Notes: a model not told the origin generated them from the sequence alone. 64,000 nt of DNA from Pseudomonas abieticivorans (GCF_023509015.1 NZ_CP094975.1:3465501-3529500); one strand, 5' to 3'. Positions 12,837-22,366 are shown, numbered from the stretch's first letter. A program made the numbers and translations.

Positions 12837-14366
12837 TTAGCCGTGCAGCCGGGCGAACGGCAACCAGCGGCCGAACGCACCGTTTTCCACCCAGGCGCGC
12901 GCGGCGGCGATGTCTGGGGCGAAGTAGCGGTCCTCGTCGTAGTGGGCGACTTCTTCGCGGATGAAGGCCATGACCTCGGTGAGCAGCTCCGAGGTTTTCA
13001 ATGGTGCGTGCAAGTCCACCCCTTGGGCGGCGCCGAGCAGCTCGATGGCGACCACGGCGCTGCTGTTGCCGGCCATGTCCAGCAGGCGGCGGGCGGCGAA
13101 GGTGGCCATGGACACGTGGTCTTCCTGGTTGGCCGAGGTCGGCAGGCTGTCGATCGAGGCCGGGTGGGCCAGGGTCTTGTTCTCCGAGGCGAGGGCGGCG
13201 GAGGTTACCTGGGCGATCATGAAACCGGAGTTCAGGCCGCCTTCGCGCACCAAAAAGGCTGGCAGGCCAGACAGTGCCGGGTCTACCAGTTGGGCGATGC
13301 GCCGCTCCGACAGCGCGCCGATTTCCGAGATGGCCAAGGCCAGCACATCGGAGGCCATGGCCACCGGCTCGGCGTGGAAGTTGCCGCCCGACAGCACGTC
13401 ACCGTCGGCGCTGAACACCAACGGGTTGTCGGACACGGCATTGGCCTCACGCAGGAACACGCCGGCGGCAAAACGCATGTGGTCCAGGCAGGCGCCCATC
13501 ACCTGTGGCTGGCAGCGCAGGGAGTAGGGGTCTTGCACGCGGGTGCAGTCGCGGTGCGATTCGCGGATCTCACTGGTGGCCAGCAGCTCGCGGTAATACA
13601 CCGCCACGTCGATCTGCCCCGGCTGGCCGCGAACGGCCTGGATGCGCGGGTCGAACGGCACGTCAGAGCCTTTCAGGGCTTCAACGGTCAGGCTACCGGC
13701 CACGACGGCAGCGCTGAACAGTTTCTCGGTGGCGAACAGGCCGCGCAGGGCCAGGGCGGTCGACACCTGTGTGCCGTTGATCAGCGCCAGGCCTTCTTTC
13801 GGGCCCAGGGTCATCGGTTCCAGGCCAGCCAGGGCCAGGCCCTCGACCGCATCCATTTCGCGACCTTGGTGGCGCACGCGGCCCACGCCGATCAGCACCG
13901 CCGACATGTGCGCCAACGGCGCCAGGTCGCCCGAGGCGCCTACCGAGCCTTGCGAAGGAATGCACGGGAACACCTTCGCCGCGTACAGCTTGCTCAGGCC
14001 TTCGATGACTTCCCAGCGCACGCCAGAGAAGCCGCGCGCCAGGGACGCGACCTTGAGCACCATGATCAGCGCCACGCTGGCGTCATCCAGCAGCACGCCG
14101 GTGCCGGTGCAGTGGCTGAGTAACAGGTTGCGCTGCAGCTTGGCCAGGGACTCGGTGGGGATCGAGGTACGAGCCAGCAGGCCGAAGCCGGTGTTGATGC
14201 CGTACACGGTACGTTTGCTGGCAATGATTTCGGTCACGGTGCGCTGGCTGTCGGCAACCACCTGGCGTGCGGACGGGTCGAGTTCGAACGGCACCTGCTG
14301 CTGGTAGATGGCGCGCAACTGGTCGAGGTCGAAGTGGCCGGGCTGGATATGCAGAGTCGCTGGCAT
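12837..14366 (-). CDS. hutH: Histidine ammonia-lyase
   Basis: 509 aa. The MIO cofactor triad Ala144-Ser145-Gly146 sits in [14 protein letters not shown]. The SH motif at residue 85, [26 protein letters not shown] and the C-terminal NQEDHVSM are HAL signatures, so histidine rather than tyrosine or phenylalanine is the expected substrate. It makes urocanate and ammonia. It heads the minus-strand cluster instead of being next to hutU/hutI/hutG, so it is probably a second hutH copy. Upstream are a perfect palindromic operator and a sigma-54 promoter motif, consistent with the HutC and sigma-54 control known for Pseudomonas hut genes. Confidence 0.92.
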   Translation of the reverse strand: MPATLHIQPGHFDLDQLRAIYQQQVPFELDPSARQVVADSQRTVTEIIASKRTVYGINTGFGLLARTSIPTESLAKLQRNLLLSHCTGTGVLLDDASVALIMVLKVASLARGFSGVRWEVIEGLSKLYAAKVFPCIPSQGSVGASGDLAPLAHMSAVLIGVGRVRHQGREMDAVEGLALAGLEPMTLGPKEGLALINGTQVSTALALRGLFATEKLFSAAVVAGSLTVEALKGSDVPFDPRIQAVRGQPGQIDVAVYYRELLATSEIRESHRDCTRVQDPYSLRCQPQVMGACLDHMRFAAGVFLREANAVSDNPLVFSADGDVLSGGNFHAEPVAMASDVLALAISEIGALSERRIAQLVDPALSGLPAFLVREGGLNSGFMIAQVTSAALASENKTLAHPASIDSLPTSANQEDHVSMATFAARRLLDMAGNSSAVVAIELLGAAQGVDLHAPLKTSELLTEVMAFIREEVAHYDEDRYFAPDIAAARAWVENGAFGRWLPFARLHG

Positions 14367-14412
14367 GACGGGAATCCTGATGAAGAGGGATGGGTGAGGA
14401 TAGCTATATGAT

Positions 14413-14426
14413 CCTGTATATACAGG
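14413..14426 (-). promoter_or_regulatory. Palindromic operator O1 (HutC-type) upstream of hutH
   Basis: Perfect 14-bp palindrome CCTGTATATACAGG, containing the core TGTA-TA-TACA. It begins four bases downstream of the -12 element of the sigma-54-like promoter at 14430-14445 and so covers the expected transcription start of hutH. Repression by occlusion is the simple reading. Confidence 0.75.
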
Positions 14427-14429
14427 TTA

Positions 14430-14445
14430 GGCAAGATGCAGGCCA
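14430..14445 (-). promoter_or_regulatory. Sigma-54 promoter motif of the hutH operon
   Basis: Minus strand TGGCCTG-CATC-TTGCC, against consensus TGGCACG-N4-TTGC; the GG and GC are exactly ten bases apart. It is 64 bp upstream of the hutH ATG. The rest of the 352-bp divergent region (14367-14718) holds the two operator/promoter pairs and nothing else I can identify. Confidence 0.7.
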
Positions 14446-14646
14446 GATCTTTGTTTTCTACCCGGCGGGCCGTTTCCACGGGCCTGGCTGAAATTATAGG
14501 TCAAGGTTGGCGCAGGGCGCTGTCACCTAAAGTTGCACCAGATGGGGTCTTCGTGCACACCCGTGGGGCAATGTGTGCGGGGCTTTTGTCGCCGTGAGGT
14601 TGGCCGAGGCGTTGGTGTCAGGTGTTGTGGCACGCGCGGGAAAGGG

Positions 14647-14662
14647 CGGCACAGTAAATGCT
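14647..14662 (+). promoter_or_regulatory. Sigma-54 promoter motif of the dioxygenase gene
   Basis: CGGCACA-GTAA-ATGCT, with GG and GC ten bases apart, close to the -24/-12 consensus. Operator O2 starts five bases after its GC, matching the layout at hutH. Confidence 0.65.
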
Positions 14663-14666
14663 TATT

Positions 14667-14680
14667 CCTGTATATACCGG
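14667..14680 (+). promoter_or_regulatory. Palindromic operator O2 (HutC-type) upstream of the dioxygenase gene
   Basis: CCTGTATATACCGG, one base different from operator O1. It lies over the predicted start of transcription of the divergent dioxygenase gene, which suggests that this gene belongs to the same regulon as hutH. Confidence 0.65.
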
Positions 14681-14718
14681 TAGTCGTCCGGCCCCTCATC
14701 CCTGAACAGGAGTGAAGC

Positions 14719-15681
14719 ATGACCGCCCCAGCACAATTGCCCTTGATCGACATGTCGGGTGTTCGCGAGCGAGACCCGGCCAGCATCCGCCGTGCGGGCG
14801 AGGCCATCCGCCAGGCTTGTGTCGACATCGGTTTTTTCTACATCATCAACCACGGTGTGCCACAACCGGTGATCGACCGCGCCATGGCCGCCGCCGGCAC
14901 CTTCTTCGCCCACCCTGCCGATGCCAAGCGCCAGGTCGCGGTCAACACTCGCCATCGCGGCTGGCACGCCTTGGGCGGGGCGTTGATGTATGAAGCCACC
15001 AAGCCCGACCACAAGGAATTTTTCAGCATCGGCCTGGAGCTGCCCGAGGACGACCCTTGCGTGGTGGCCGGCCAGGCCTTGCGCGGGCCTAACCAGTGGC
15101 CAGCGTTCATGCCCGAACTGCAACCGGCGTTGGCTGAGTACTACCAGGAAATCGGCAAGGCCGGCGCCGACCTGCTGACCGCCGTGGCATCGGGGCTGGG
15201 CATCGCCGAAGACTTCTTCCTGGGCAAGTACCGCAAGCCCTTGCAGCGCACGCAAATGGTCTACTACCCACCGCACCCGCCCATGGCCCAGGCCGACCAA
15301 TTCGGCGTGGCGCCGCACACCGACTACGGCTGCATTACCTTGCTGTACCAGGACAACAGCGGCGGCCTGCAGGTGCGCGAGTTGCGCAACGACAGCTGGG
15401 TAGATGCCACGCCGATCCCGGGCAGCTTGGTGGTTAACGTCGGGGATTTGCTGGCGCACTGGTCCAACAATCGCTTCCGCTCGACCTTGCACCGGGTGGT
15501 GAATAAGTCCGGGCACGAGCGCTATTCGATCGCGACGTTTTTTGACCCCACCTATGAGGCAGTGGTGGACCCCTGTGATCTGGGGATAGCGGCAGGGGAG
15601 AGTCGTTACGCGCCGGTGGCGGCGGGGGATTATATTTTGAAGCGCATCGATGATTCGATGGCGTATCGCAAGAAGCAGTGA
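14719..15681 (+). CDS. 2-oxoglutarate/Fe(II)-dependent dioxygenase, isopenicillin-N-synthase-like
   Basis: 320 aa. A DIOX_N domain (residues about 5-115, including GFFYIINHGVP-like FFYIINHGVPQPV) is followed by a jelly-roll 2OG-Fe(II) oxygenase domain. The iron ligands are H200 and D202 in VAPHTDYG and H258 in STLHRVV. The 2-oxoglutarate arginine is in RYSIATFFDP. All catalytic residues are intact. The start ATG has an AGGAG site. Family members hydroxylate or oxidise small amino-acid-like molecules, and the substrate cannot be read from sequence. Divergent from hutH and sharing its operator and promoter type, it probably acts on a histidine-related compound feeding the same pathway. This is inference. 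Confidence 0.87.
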   Translation: MTAPAQLPLIDMSGVRERDPASIRRAGEAIRQACVDIGFFYIINHGVPQPVIDRAMAAAGTFFAHPADAKRQVAVNTRHRGWHALGGALMYEATKPDHKEFFSIGLELPEDDPCVVAGQALRGPNQWPAFMPELQPALAEYYQEIGKAGADLLTAVASGLGIAEDFFLGKYRKPLQRTQMVYYPPHPPMAQADQFGVAPHTDYGCITLLYQDNSGGLQVRELRNDSWVDATPIPGSLVVNVGDLLAHWSNNRFRSTLHRVVNKSGHERYSIATFFDPTYEAVVDPCDLGIAAGESRYAPVAAGDYILKRIDDSMAYRKKQ

Positions 15682-15690
15682 CTCGGCTGG

Positions 15691-15742
15691 TTTGCGGATG
15701 AATTCCACAGGCAACCATCGCCTGTAGGATTCATCCGCGAAA
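15691..15742. repeat. REPIN-like palindromic doublet 3 (degenerate)
   Basis: TTTGCGGATGAATTCC, spacer, GGATTCATCCGCGAAA: a diverged variant of the recurrent extragenic palindrome, between the convergent dioxygenase and ndh genes. Confidence 0.7.
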
Positions 15743-15756
15743 AGAGCTGCGGTCTA

Positions 15757-17052
15757 TCAGTGCAACTTCAACCGCGGCTCTGTCCCGCGCCCGATCCGGC
15801 TGCCCAGCATCAACATGGCCGTGCGAAACATCCCGTACAGCGCCATCTGGTGCATGCGGTACAGCGACACGTAAAACATCCGCGCCAGCCACCCTTCCAG
15901 CATCACGCTGCCGGTCAGGTTACCCATCAAGTTGCCCACCGCCGAGAAGCTCGACAGCGATACCAGCGAGCCGTAGTCCTTGTAGCGGTACTCCGGCAGC
16001 GGCTTATTCTCGATGCGCAGCTTCAACGACTTGGCCAGCAACGAGGCCTGCTGGTGAGCCGCCTGGGCGCGGGGTGGCACGTTGCGGTCGCTGTCCGGTT
16101 GCGGGCAGGCAGCGCAGTCACCGAAGGCAAAGATGTTGTCGTCACGGGTGGTTTGCAGCGTCGGGCGCACTTGCAGTTGGTTGATGCGGTTGGTTTCCAG
16201 GCCGTCGATGTCTTTCAAAAAGCCCGGTGCACGAATGCCCGCCGCCCACACTTTAAGGCTGGCCGGGATCACCTTGCCGTCGGCGGTGATCAGGCTGTCG
16301 GCGGTCACTTGGCTGACCGAGGCGTTGGTGAGCACGGTCACGCCGAGTTTTTCCAGGGTCTTGTGCACCGGCTGGCCGATACGCTCGGGCAGGGCTGGCA
16401 ACACCCGTGGGCCGGCCTCGATCACGGTGATGCGCAGGTTCTGCGGCTCGATCTTGCCCAGGCCATAGGCGGCCAGTTCGTGGGCTGCGTGGTGCAGTTC
16501 GGCGGCCAGTTCCACGCCAGTAGCACCGGCGCCAACGATGGCCACGCTGATTTGCTGTTGCGTGTCATCACCGGCGTGGGCCCGCAGGTAGTGGTTGAGC
16601 AGTTGCTGGTGGAAGCGCTCGGCCTGCTTGCGGGTGTCCAGGAACAGGCAATGCTCGGCCGCGCCCTGGGTGCCGAAGTCGTTGGTGGTGCTGCCCACCG
16701 AGATCACCAGGCTGTCGTAGCCGATGGAACGGGCTGGCACTAACTCTTCGCCGTTTTCGTCCAGGGTCGCCGCCAAATGGATTTGCTGGCCAGCACGGTC
16801 CAACCCGCTCATGCGCCCGAGCTGGAACTTGAAGTGGTTCCATTTGGCCTGGGCGACGTAGTTCAGCTCATCTTCGGACGAGTTCAAGGAGCCGGCCGCC
16901 ACTTCGTGCAGCAAGGGCTTCCAGATGTGCGTCAGGTTGGCGTCTACCAGGGTTACGTTGGCGGTGCCGCGCTTGCCCAGGGTTTTACCCAGGCGGGTCG
17001 CCAACTCCAGGCCGCCGGCGCCGCCGCCGACAATCACGATACGATGTGTCAT
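15757..17052 (-). CDS. ndh: Type II NADH dehydrogenase (NADH:quinone oxidoreductase)
   Basis: 431 aa. An N-terminal Rossmann FAD-binding motif (VIVGGGAGGLELATRLG) is followed by a second Rossmann motif for NADH (VAIVGAGATGVELAAEL) and the quinone/FAD motif FAFGDCAACPQ. A C-terminal amphipathic tail (FRTAMLMLGSRIGRG) should anchor it to the inner membrane. It oxidises NADH without pumping protons. It is followed by a small membrane-protein gene read in the same direction, an order I recall from P. aeruginosa. Confidence 0.94.
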   Translation of the reverse strand: MTHRIVIVGGGAGGLELATRLGKTLGKRGTANVTLVDANLTHIWKPLLHEVAAGSLNSSEDELNYVAQAKWNHFKFQLGRMSGLDRAGQQIHLAATLDENGEELVPARSIGYDSLVISVGSTTNDFGTQGAAEHCLFLDTRKQAERFHQQLLNHYLRAHAGDDTQQQISVAIVGAGATGVELAAELHHAAHELAAYGLGKIEPQNLRITVIEAGPRVLPALPERIGQPVHKTLEKLGVTVLTNASVSQVTADSLITADGKVIPASLKVWAAGIRAPGFLKDIDGLETNRINQLQVRPTLQTTRDDNIFAFGDCAACPQPDSDRNVPPRAQAAHQQASLLAKSLKLRIENKPLPEYRYKDYGSLVSLSSFSAVGNLMGNLTGSVMLEGWLARMFYVSLYRMHQMALYGMFRTAMLMLGSRIGRGTEPRLKLH

Positions 17053-17136
17053 GGAAAGTACTCATAAGGTTTACAAAATTCGGCTCAATAGAGGGCGCCC
17101 GCGCATGGCGGGCGAAATGGGCGAGCGCAAGGCAGC

Positions 17137-17310
17137 TCATAGCACCAGGTAACTCAAGAATCGGCTCAACAGGCCCAACCCGATCACTGCAACCAATACC
17201 ACCACAAGGAGCAGCCAGGGCCGAAAGGCGCGGCGCTCGACTCGATGCTGGGGCAGTTGCAGGTACTCATCGACCCGTTGCTGGTCGTCGGGGTTGAGTC
17301 GGCTGGTCAT
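17137..17310 (-). CDS. Small membrane protein, DUF3094 family
   Basis: 57 aa, beginning MTSRLNPDDQQRVDEYLQLP. A basic stretch (HRVERRAFRPW) is followed by one transmembrane helix of LLLVVVLVAVIGLGL type. The ATG at 17310 has an AGAGG ribosome site. It resembles the DUF3094 proteins found next to ndh in pseudomonads. Topology should be a cytoplasmic N-terminus with a single C-terminal anchor. Function unknown; a link to the neighbouring NADH dehydrogenase is only positional. Confidence 0.75.
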   Translation of the reverse strand: MTSRLNPDDQQRVDEYLQLPQHRVERRAFRPWLLLVVVLVAVIGLGLLSRFLSYLVL

Positions 17311-17399
17311 GTTGGCCTCTTCGGTAGACGCTTCAGACTGCGTAAACGCTACAGCGTTCAGCAGTCACTCTTTGTAACACTGGCGCGGCCAGCAATCCA

Positions 17400-18029
17400 T
17401 TAAAGGCTGATGCCCACATCAAAAACGATGCTGCGGCCCAGGTTGCTGCGCAAAAAGTCCGGTGCATCCGGGTGGGCGAACAGCACCCGGGCAAAGGTCG
17501 GCCCCACCAAGGACAGCGAGCGCCAGCCCTGGCGCAGGTATTCGGTGGGTGGAGGGAAATGGCTGTTGAGGTCCAGCACCTCACGCTTCAGCGCCGCGAA
17601 GGCGATGATGTCCAGCTCGCCCAGGTCCAGGCCGCGCTCCTTGTAGTTGTGGGCCTTTTTGCGCAGGGTCGGCGCCAGGCGCTGCAACAGCTCCGGCGCG
17701 CCAATGCGCTTGGGCCGGGCCTCGCGGCGCACCAGTTGGCTGAGGGAAAAGGCACTGCGCCGGCGCTGCAACTCCTCACGCCACTCATCGTTCAGGCGAC
17801 GGCCTTCGTCGAGGACAAAAAACACCTCGAAACTGGCATCGCGGAACAATACGTCCGGCGGCTCCTGGCCTGCCGCGGCGAAATCCTCGGCGCGATACGG
17901 AATGTTCAAGCCCTGCAGCAAACGCTCGCACACCCAGCGCTCGCGTTCCCACTTGCGGGCGTTGGAGAGGAACGTATTGGCTTGTTCGGCCTGAATGGTG
18001 AGCAGGCGCAAGTAGTCTGAGTCATCCAT
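17400..18029 (-). CDS. DUF1780-family protein
   Basis: 209 aa starting MDDSDYLRLLTIQAEQANTF; the ATG at 18029 is preferred over the upstream in-frame extension because conservation should begin there. Soluble, charged, no signal peptide. I recognise the family from Pseudomonas genomes, where it sits near ndh and lepA-type genes. Crystal structures of this family show an endonuclease-like fold as I recall, but I would not assign activity. Divergent from the secreted thioredoxin-like protein gene. Confidence 0.65.
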   Translation of the reverse strand: MDDSDYLRLLTIQAEQANTFLSNARKWERERWVCERLLQGLNIPYRAEDFAAAGQEPPDVLFRDASFEVFFVLDEGRRLNDEWREELQRRRSAFSLSQLVRREARPKRIGAPELLQRLAPTLRKKAHNYKERGLDLGELDIIAFAALKREVLDLNSHFPPPTEYLRQGWRSLSLVGPTFARVLFAHPDAPDFLRSNLGRSIVFDVGISL

Positions 18030-18162
18030 GGGGGTAAGCTTAGCGTTCAAATGCGCATTGCTGGAAGCGCTGTTCCATTGGCAAGGCAAAACCAGTGGAA
18101 AACGCCACGGGTGTAAACTGGCTAAAGTCTATTCAGTGGTTTTACCTGAGGAATATTGCCTT

Positions 18163-18630
18163 ATGAAGTTTTGGCCCATCGCTCTGCTCAGCCTGCTGCC
18201 CACCTGGGCCATGGCCCTGGAAACCGGCGACAGCGTGGCGCCTTGGACCTTACTGGACCAGTTCGATCAGCCCTACAGCTTGAACCCACAGGCGCGGGTT
18301 TTGCTGGTGGCGCGGGACATGGACGGCGCCAAGTTGCTGGACACGGCGATGCAGGGCCAGCCCAAGGGGTATCTGGAGCAGCGTGACGCGGTGTTCCTGG
18401 CGGATGTCGAGAAAATGCCGGCGTTGATCGCCAAGCTGTTCGCGGTGCCGGCGATGCGCGGTTACAACTACCGGGTGATACTGGATCGCAAAGGGCGTAT
18501 CGCACCGCAGTATCCGGCCCAGGCCGGCCAAGTGTTGTGGGTCGAGCTCGATCACCAGCGCGTGGTAGCGCAGCATGAGTTCAGCGATGCCACCGCCCTG
18601 CGCCAAGCGTTGGAACAGGCGAAAAAATGA
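18163..18630 (+). CDS. Secreted thioredoxin-fold-like protein of unknown function
   Basis: 155 aa with a clear signal peptide (MKFWPIALLSLLPTWAMA). The mature part resembles redoxin/YtfJ-like folds: DSVAPWTLLDQFDQPYSL at its start and YNYRVILDRKGRIAPQYP near the end. It lacks a CxxC motif, so it is not an ordinary thiol-disulphide enzyme. ATG 18163 has a GAGGAAT site. It overlaps the following permease gene (ATGA), so the two are coupled. The pair is conserved in Pseudomonas as I recall. Confidence 0.65.
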   Translation: MKFWPIALLSLLPTWAMALETGDSVAPWTLLDQFDQPYSLNPQARVLLVARDMDGAKLLDTAMQGQPKGYLEQRDAVFLADVEKMPALIAKLFAVPAMRGYNYRVILDRKGRIAPQYPAQAGQVLWVELDHQRVVAQHEFSDATALRQALEQAKK

Positions 18631-19313
18631 TCAGCGCGCAGGTGCTGTCCAGCGAGACGTTGAGCGTTGGCTGGTGCCTGTATGTGCCGTTGCTGGCGTG
18701 GGCCGCGTTGCGCGCACCTTGGGTTGAGCTGTTCAGCGACACCCGCCGCCAGCACTTGCTGTTTGGCACGGTGTTGGGCCTTTTCCTGTTGTGGCTGGTG
18801 CGGCGCGACTTTGATACCGGTGTCTCGTATCACTTTATCGGCATGACGGCGGTCACCTTGCTGTTGGACTGGCCGTTGGCGATTCTTGGCGGGCTGGTGG
18901 CGCAGGTCGGGCTGATCCTGATGGGGCGCCAGGACTTGGTTGCAGGCGGGATCAATGGCTTGCTGCTGATCGGCCTGCCGGTGTTGGTGACCGAGGTGTG
19001 CGCGATTCTGGTCGAGCGGGCACAGCCGAAAAATCCCTTCGTGTACATCTTCTGCTCAGGGTTCTTTCCTGCGGCGTTGGCGGCCTTGCTGTGCGTGTTG
19101 GCGGGGCTGGGTTTGCTTTGGGTAGACGGTCGCTTCGCGATGCCGGAGTGGATCTGGGACTTTATTGGCTACCTGTGGCTGATCATATTCCCCGAGGCGT
19201 TTATCAACGGGATGATCGTCAGCGCGCTGGTGGTGTTTTGCCCCGAGTGGCTGGAAACCTTCAACCGCACGCGGTACCTGCAAGCGCCCTGGAAGGACGA
19301 TGATTCACATTGA
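18627..19313 (+). CDS. Energy-coupling factor (CbiM-like) ABC transporter permease
   Basis: 228-aa polytopic membrane protein with about seven hydrophobic segments (for example GTVLGLFLLWLV, LIGLPVLVTEVCAILV and WLIIFPEAFINGMIVSALVV). It resembles the S-component/CbiM-type permeases of ECF transporters. No ATPase or CbiQ-type partner is nearby, so substrate and partners are unknown. The start overlaps the stop of the upstream secreted-protein gene. It is followed by a palindromic repeat. Confidence 0.7.
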   Translation: MISAQVLSSETLSVGWCLYVPLLAWAALRAPWVELFSDTRRQHLLFGTVLGLFLLWLVRRDFDTGVSYHFIGMTAVTLLLDWPLAILGGLVAQVGLILMGRQDLVAGGINGLLLIGLPVLVTEVCAILVERAQPKNPFVYIFCSGFFPAALAALLCVLAGLGLLWVDGRFAMPEWIWDFIGYLWLIIFPEAFINGMIVSALVVFCPEWLETFNRTRYLQAPWKDDDSH

Positions 19314-19316
19314 CTC

Positions 19317-19407
19317 CAGGTAGGGGCGGATTCATCCGCGAAGAATGCGCCGCGGGATGTCTGATGGGAGCGGCGCGCCATTCGCGGATGAATCCGCTCC
19401 TACAGGG
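19317..19407. repeat. REPIN-like palindromic doublet 4
   Basis: GGCGGATTCATCCGCGAA and TTCGCGGATGAATCCGCTCC in inverted orientation around a spacer of about 50 bp that itself contains a GGCGCGCC palindrome. Intergenic, between convergent genes. Confidence 0.85.
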
Positions 19408-19453
19408 GCTATATTCTGCGGTCAGTTTTCAAGCGACGCCTTGAGGGCAGGGC

Positions 19454-19654
19454 TCAATGCTCGTTATGCGGAAAATCCCCGCTGAACATCTCATCCTCGG
19501 CATCCGGTGCCACCGGGATCTTGTGCTCTTCGGAGGCCCACGCCCCCAAGTCGATCAGTTTGCAACGGTCCGAGCAGAACGGCCGGTTCGGGCTGGCCGC
19601 GCTCCATTCCACCGGGGCGCCACAGGTTGGGCAGTCTACGGTCATTTGGCTCAT
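19454..19654 (-). CDS. yacG: DNA gyrase inhibitor YacG (zinc-ribbon protein)
   Basis: 66 aa. The Cys4 zinc site is formed by [10 protein letters not shown] and the C-x3-C pair in [13 protein letters not shown]. YacG binds GyrB and inhibits DNA gyrase. The start overlaps the coaE stop by four bases (ATGA), the usual coaE-yacG arrangement downstream of pilD in Pseudomonas. Confidence 0.93.
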   Translation of the reverse strand: MSQMTVDCPTCGAPVEWSAASPNRPFCSDRCKLIDLGAWASEEHKIPVAPDAEDEMFSGDFPHNEH

Positions 19655-20274
19655 GATTGGCCTCCACGCAAGGTCAGGTAAAAGTGATGCAGGCGATCGA
19701 TCTCGGCATACAGCCAGACCAGATCGCGGTCGTTGAGCACCACGTCGTCCGCATGCTTGAGGCGGTCTTCGCGGCTGGCTTGGGCCTTTAGAATGGCCTG
19801 CACCTGCTCCGGGCTGGTCGCGTCGCGACGCAGCGTACGCTCAATCTGCACTTCGCGGGGGGCATCGATCACCAACAGCCGCTGGGCGATACGGTGTTGC
19901 CCAGACTCCACCATCAACGGCGACACGAACACCGCATAGGGCGACGTGGCGCTGGCCAGCGAGCGGGCGATCTCTTCACCGATCAGCGGATGCAGCAAGG
20001 CCTCGACCCAGCGCCGCTCGCCTGCATCTTCGAAAATCAGCTGGCGTAATGCTGCGCGGTCCAAGGTGCCATCGGCCTGCAACACGCCGTTGCCGAAGTG
20101 TTCAGCCAGCGCAGCCAGGGCAGGGCGGCCAAGTTCGACCACCCAGCGCGAGGCCTGGTCGGCATCCACCACGTGAATGCCCAACTCGCTGAACCGCTGC
20201 GCCGCAGCGCTCTTGCCGCTGCCGATACCACCGGTAAGCCCCAGCACCCAGGGTTTGGAAACTGCTGTTGTCAT
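19651..20274 (-). CDS. coaE: Dephospho-CoA kinase
   Basis: 207 aa with the P-loop [14 protein letters not shown] near the N-terminus, then [11 protein letters not shown]. It phosphorylates the ribose 3'-OH of dephospho-CoA, the last step of coenzyme A synthesis; cytoplasmic and essential. The ATG overlaps the pilD stop by one base (TGATG). A normal member in the conserved pilD-coaE-yacG unit. Confidence 0.95.
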   Translation of the reverse strand: MTTAVSKPWVLGLTGGIGSGKSAAAQRFSELGIHVVDADQASRWVVELGRPALAALAEHFGNGVLQADGTLDRAALRQLIFEDAGERRWVEALLHPLIGEEIARSLASATSPYAVFVSPLMVESGQHRIAQRLLVIDAPREVQIERTLRRDATSPEQVQAILKAQASREDRLKHADDVVLNDRDLVWLYAEIDRLHHFYLTLRGGQS

Positions 20275-21143
20275 CAGAAACCAGCGAAATGCATGTATGA
20301 GGTGGTTATTTGATCACCCCAGAGCAATGCGATCCACCCCGCAATGGCCAGATACGGACCAAACGGGATCGGCGTGCTGTTCGACGCATTGCGCATGCGC
20401 AGCATGATCACCCCCAGAATGGCCCCCACCAGCGACGACAACAGTACCGTCAACGGCAAAATCTGCCAGCCACCCCAAGCGCCCAGCATGGCCAACAGCT
20501 TGAAATCGCCATGGCCCATGCCCTCTTTGCCGGTCACCAGCTTGAACAGCCAGAACACCAGCCACAACACCAGGTAGCCCGCCACCGCACCCCACAGCGC
20601 ATCGGTCAGTGACGTGAACAAGCCGAACGCATTGACGATCAGCCCCAGCCACAGCAGCGGCAACACCAAGGCGTCGGGCAGCAACTGATGGTCGGCATCG
20701 ATCATGCTCATCGCGAACAGGCCCCAGGTCAGCAGCAGGAATGCGCCGGCTTGCCAGCCGAAACCGAAGTGCAAGGCGACGAAAGCGGACAGCAGACCGC
20801 AAGCCAGTTCAACCAGCGGGTAGCGCTTGCTGATCGGCGCCTTGCAGGCCGAACACTTGCCGCCCAGGACGAGGTAGCTGATGACCGGGATGTTTTCCCA
20901 ACTGCGGATCTTGTGGTCGCAGTGCGGGCAGTGGGAGTGGGGGAGTAATAGGTTGTAAGTCTTGCCGGCGGGTTCGGCGGGCAGGCCGAGGATGTCGCGG
21001 GCTTGGGTTTTCCAGTCGGCTTCGAGCATTTTCGGCAGGCGATGGATGACCACGTTCAGGAAGCTGCCGACGACAAGGCCCAGGATGAGCGCGCAGAGGG
21101 TAAAGGCCAGGGGGGAGCTGGCCAGGTATTCGGATAGGGGCAT
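20274..21143 (-). CDS. pilD: Type IV prepilin peptidase/N-methyltransferase PilD
   Basis: 289-aa membrane aspartic peptidase. The cytoplasmic loop carries the zinc-binding Cys pairs (HCPHCDHKI and KCSACKAP). The two catalytic aspartates are in [14 protein letters not shown] and in [16 protein letters not shown] (GxGD). It cleaves the leader of prepilins and N-methylates the new Phe1. Encoded directly downstream of pilC, two bases apart. It should process both pilins encoded at 24291 and 24806. Confidence 0.95.
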   Translation of the reverse strand: MPLSEYLASSPLAFTLCALILGLVVGSFLNVVIHRLPKMLEADWKTQARDILGLPAEPAGKTYNLLLPHSHCPHCDHKIRSWENIPVISYLVLGGKCSACKAPISKRYPLVELACGLLSAFVALHFGFGWQAGAFLLLTWGLFAMSMIDADHQLLPDALVLPLLWLGLIVNAFGLFTSLTDALWGAVAGYLVLWLVFWLFKLVTGKEGMGHGDFKLLAMLGAWGGWQILPLTVLLSSLVGAILGVIMLRMRNASNSTPIPFGPYLAIAGWIALLWGDQITTSYMHFAGF

Positions 21144-21145
21144 GG

Positions 21146-22363
21146 TTAGACGACGTTGCCGAGTTGGAAGATGGGGAGGTACATGGCGACTACCAGGCCG
21201 CCGACGACGACGCCGAGGACGACCATAATCAGTGGTTCCATTAGGCTGGTTAGGCTGTCGACCATGTTATCGACTTCGGCTTCATAAAAGCTGGCGACCT
21301 TGTCGAGCATATCGTCCAGGGCGCCCGACTCTTCACCAATGGCTGTCATTTGGATGGCCAGGCTGGGAAAAACGCCAGTTGTGCGCATGGAGAAATTAAG
21401 CTGCATACCTGTGGATACATCTTGCTTGATGCGGTTGACGGCTGTTTTGAAGACGATATTTCCTGTTGCGCCCGAGACGGAGTCCAGTGCTTCAACCAAG
21501 GGAACGCCAGCAGCAAATGTTGTAGATAGTGTGCGGGCGTACCGGGCGACCGCTGATTTGTAAAGAATGCCACCGATCACGGGAAGTTTGAGCAGTAGGC
21601 GATCAACTGCGTCATGAAAACGCTGGTTGTTTTTATGGGCATATTTAAACGCATAAACAGCAGCAATGATTGCCGCCAATACCAGATACCACCATTCCTG
21701 CAGCACGACTGAGAGATCGATTACCATCTGCGTAAAGGCAGGCAGTTCTGCACCAAAGCCTTTGAAAACGGACTCGAACTGAGGCACTACCTTAATCAAC
21801 AAAATGCCCGAAACAATAAAGGCAACCACCAGCACCGCTGCTGGATAGGTCATGGCCTTTTTGATCTTGGCTTTGAGTGCTTCTGTCTTTTCCTTGTAGG
21901 TGGCCACGCGGTCCAGGAGTGTTTCCAGAGCGCCGGCCTGTTCGCCTGCGTCGACTAGGTTGCAGTACAAGTCGTCAAAGTATTGCGGTCGTTGTCGCAG
22001 GGCGCTTGCAAAGCTATTACCGGCAGCGACTTGTTGCTTGAGATCGTCGACAAGCTTACGCATGTTTGGGTTCTCGAAGCCCTCGCCAATGATGTCAAAG
22101 GACTGGAGCAGTGGTACGCCTGCGCGCATCATGGTCGCCATCTGGCGTGTGAACAGTGCAATGTCCAGCGGCTTGATCTTTTTACCTTTGCCGAACAGTG
22201 ACGTGGATTTCTTTCGAACCTTGATTGGGTTGATGCCCTGCTTACGCAGTTGTGCCTTGATCAACGGCAGCGAGGGGCCGCTCAGTTCGCCGGTTATCTT
22301 GGTGCCTTTACGGTCCGTGCCTTCCCAGGCATAGACGCTGACTTTTGCCGCTTTGACCGCCAT
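21146..22363 (-). CDS. pilC: Type IV pilus inner-membrane platform protein PilC
   Basis: 405 aa, GspF/PilC family. Two homologous cytoplasmic T2SSF domains alternate with transmembrane segments (for example TYPAAVLVVAFIVSGILLIK and EPLIMVVLGVVVGGLVVAMY). It is the platform on which the assembly ATPases act. The N-terminal cytoplasmic part begins MAVKAAKVSVYAWEGTDRKG. Three bases separate it from pilB, so pilBCD plus coaE-yacG form one operon. Confidence 0.95.
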   Translation of the reverse strand: MAVKAAKVSVYAWEGTDRKGTKITGELSGPSLPLIKAQLRKQGINPIKVRKKSTSLFGKGKKIKPLDIALFTRQMATMMRAGVPLLQSFDIIGEGFENPNMRKLVDDLKQQVAAGNSFASALRQRPQYFDDLYCNLVDAGEQAGALETLLDRVATYKEKTEALKAKIKKAMTYPAAVLVVAFIVSGILLIKVVPQFESVFKGFGAELPAFTQMVIDLSVVLQEWWYLVLAAIIAAVYAFKYAHKNNQRFHDAVDRLLLKLPVIGGILYKSAVARYARTLSTTFAAGVPLVEALDSVSGATGNIVFKTAVNRIKQDVSTGMQLNFSMRTTGVFPSLAIQMTAIGEESGALDDMLDKVASFYEAEVDNMVDSLTSLMEPLIMVVLGVVVGGLVVAMYLPIFQLGNVV

Positions 22364-22366
22364 CGC

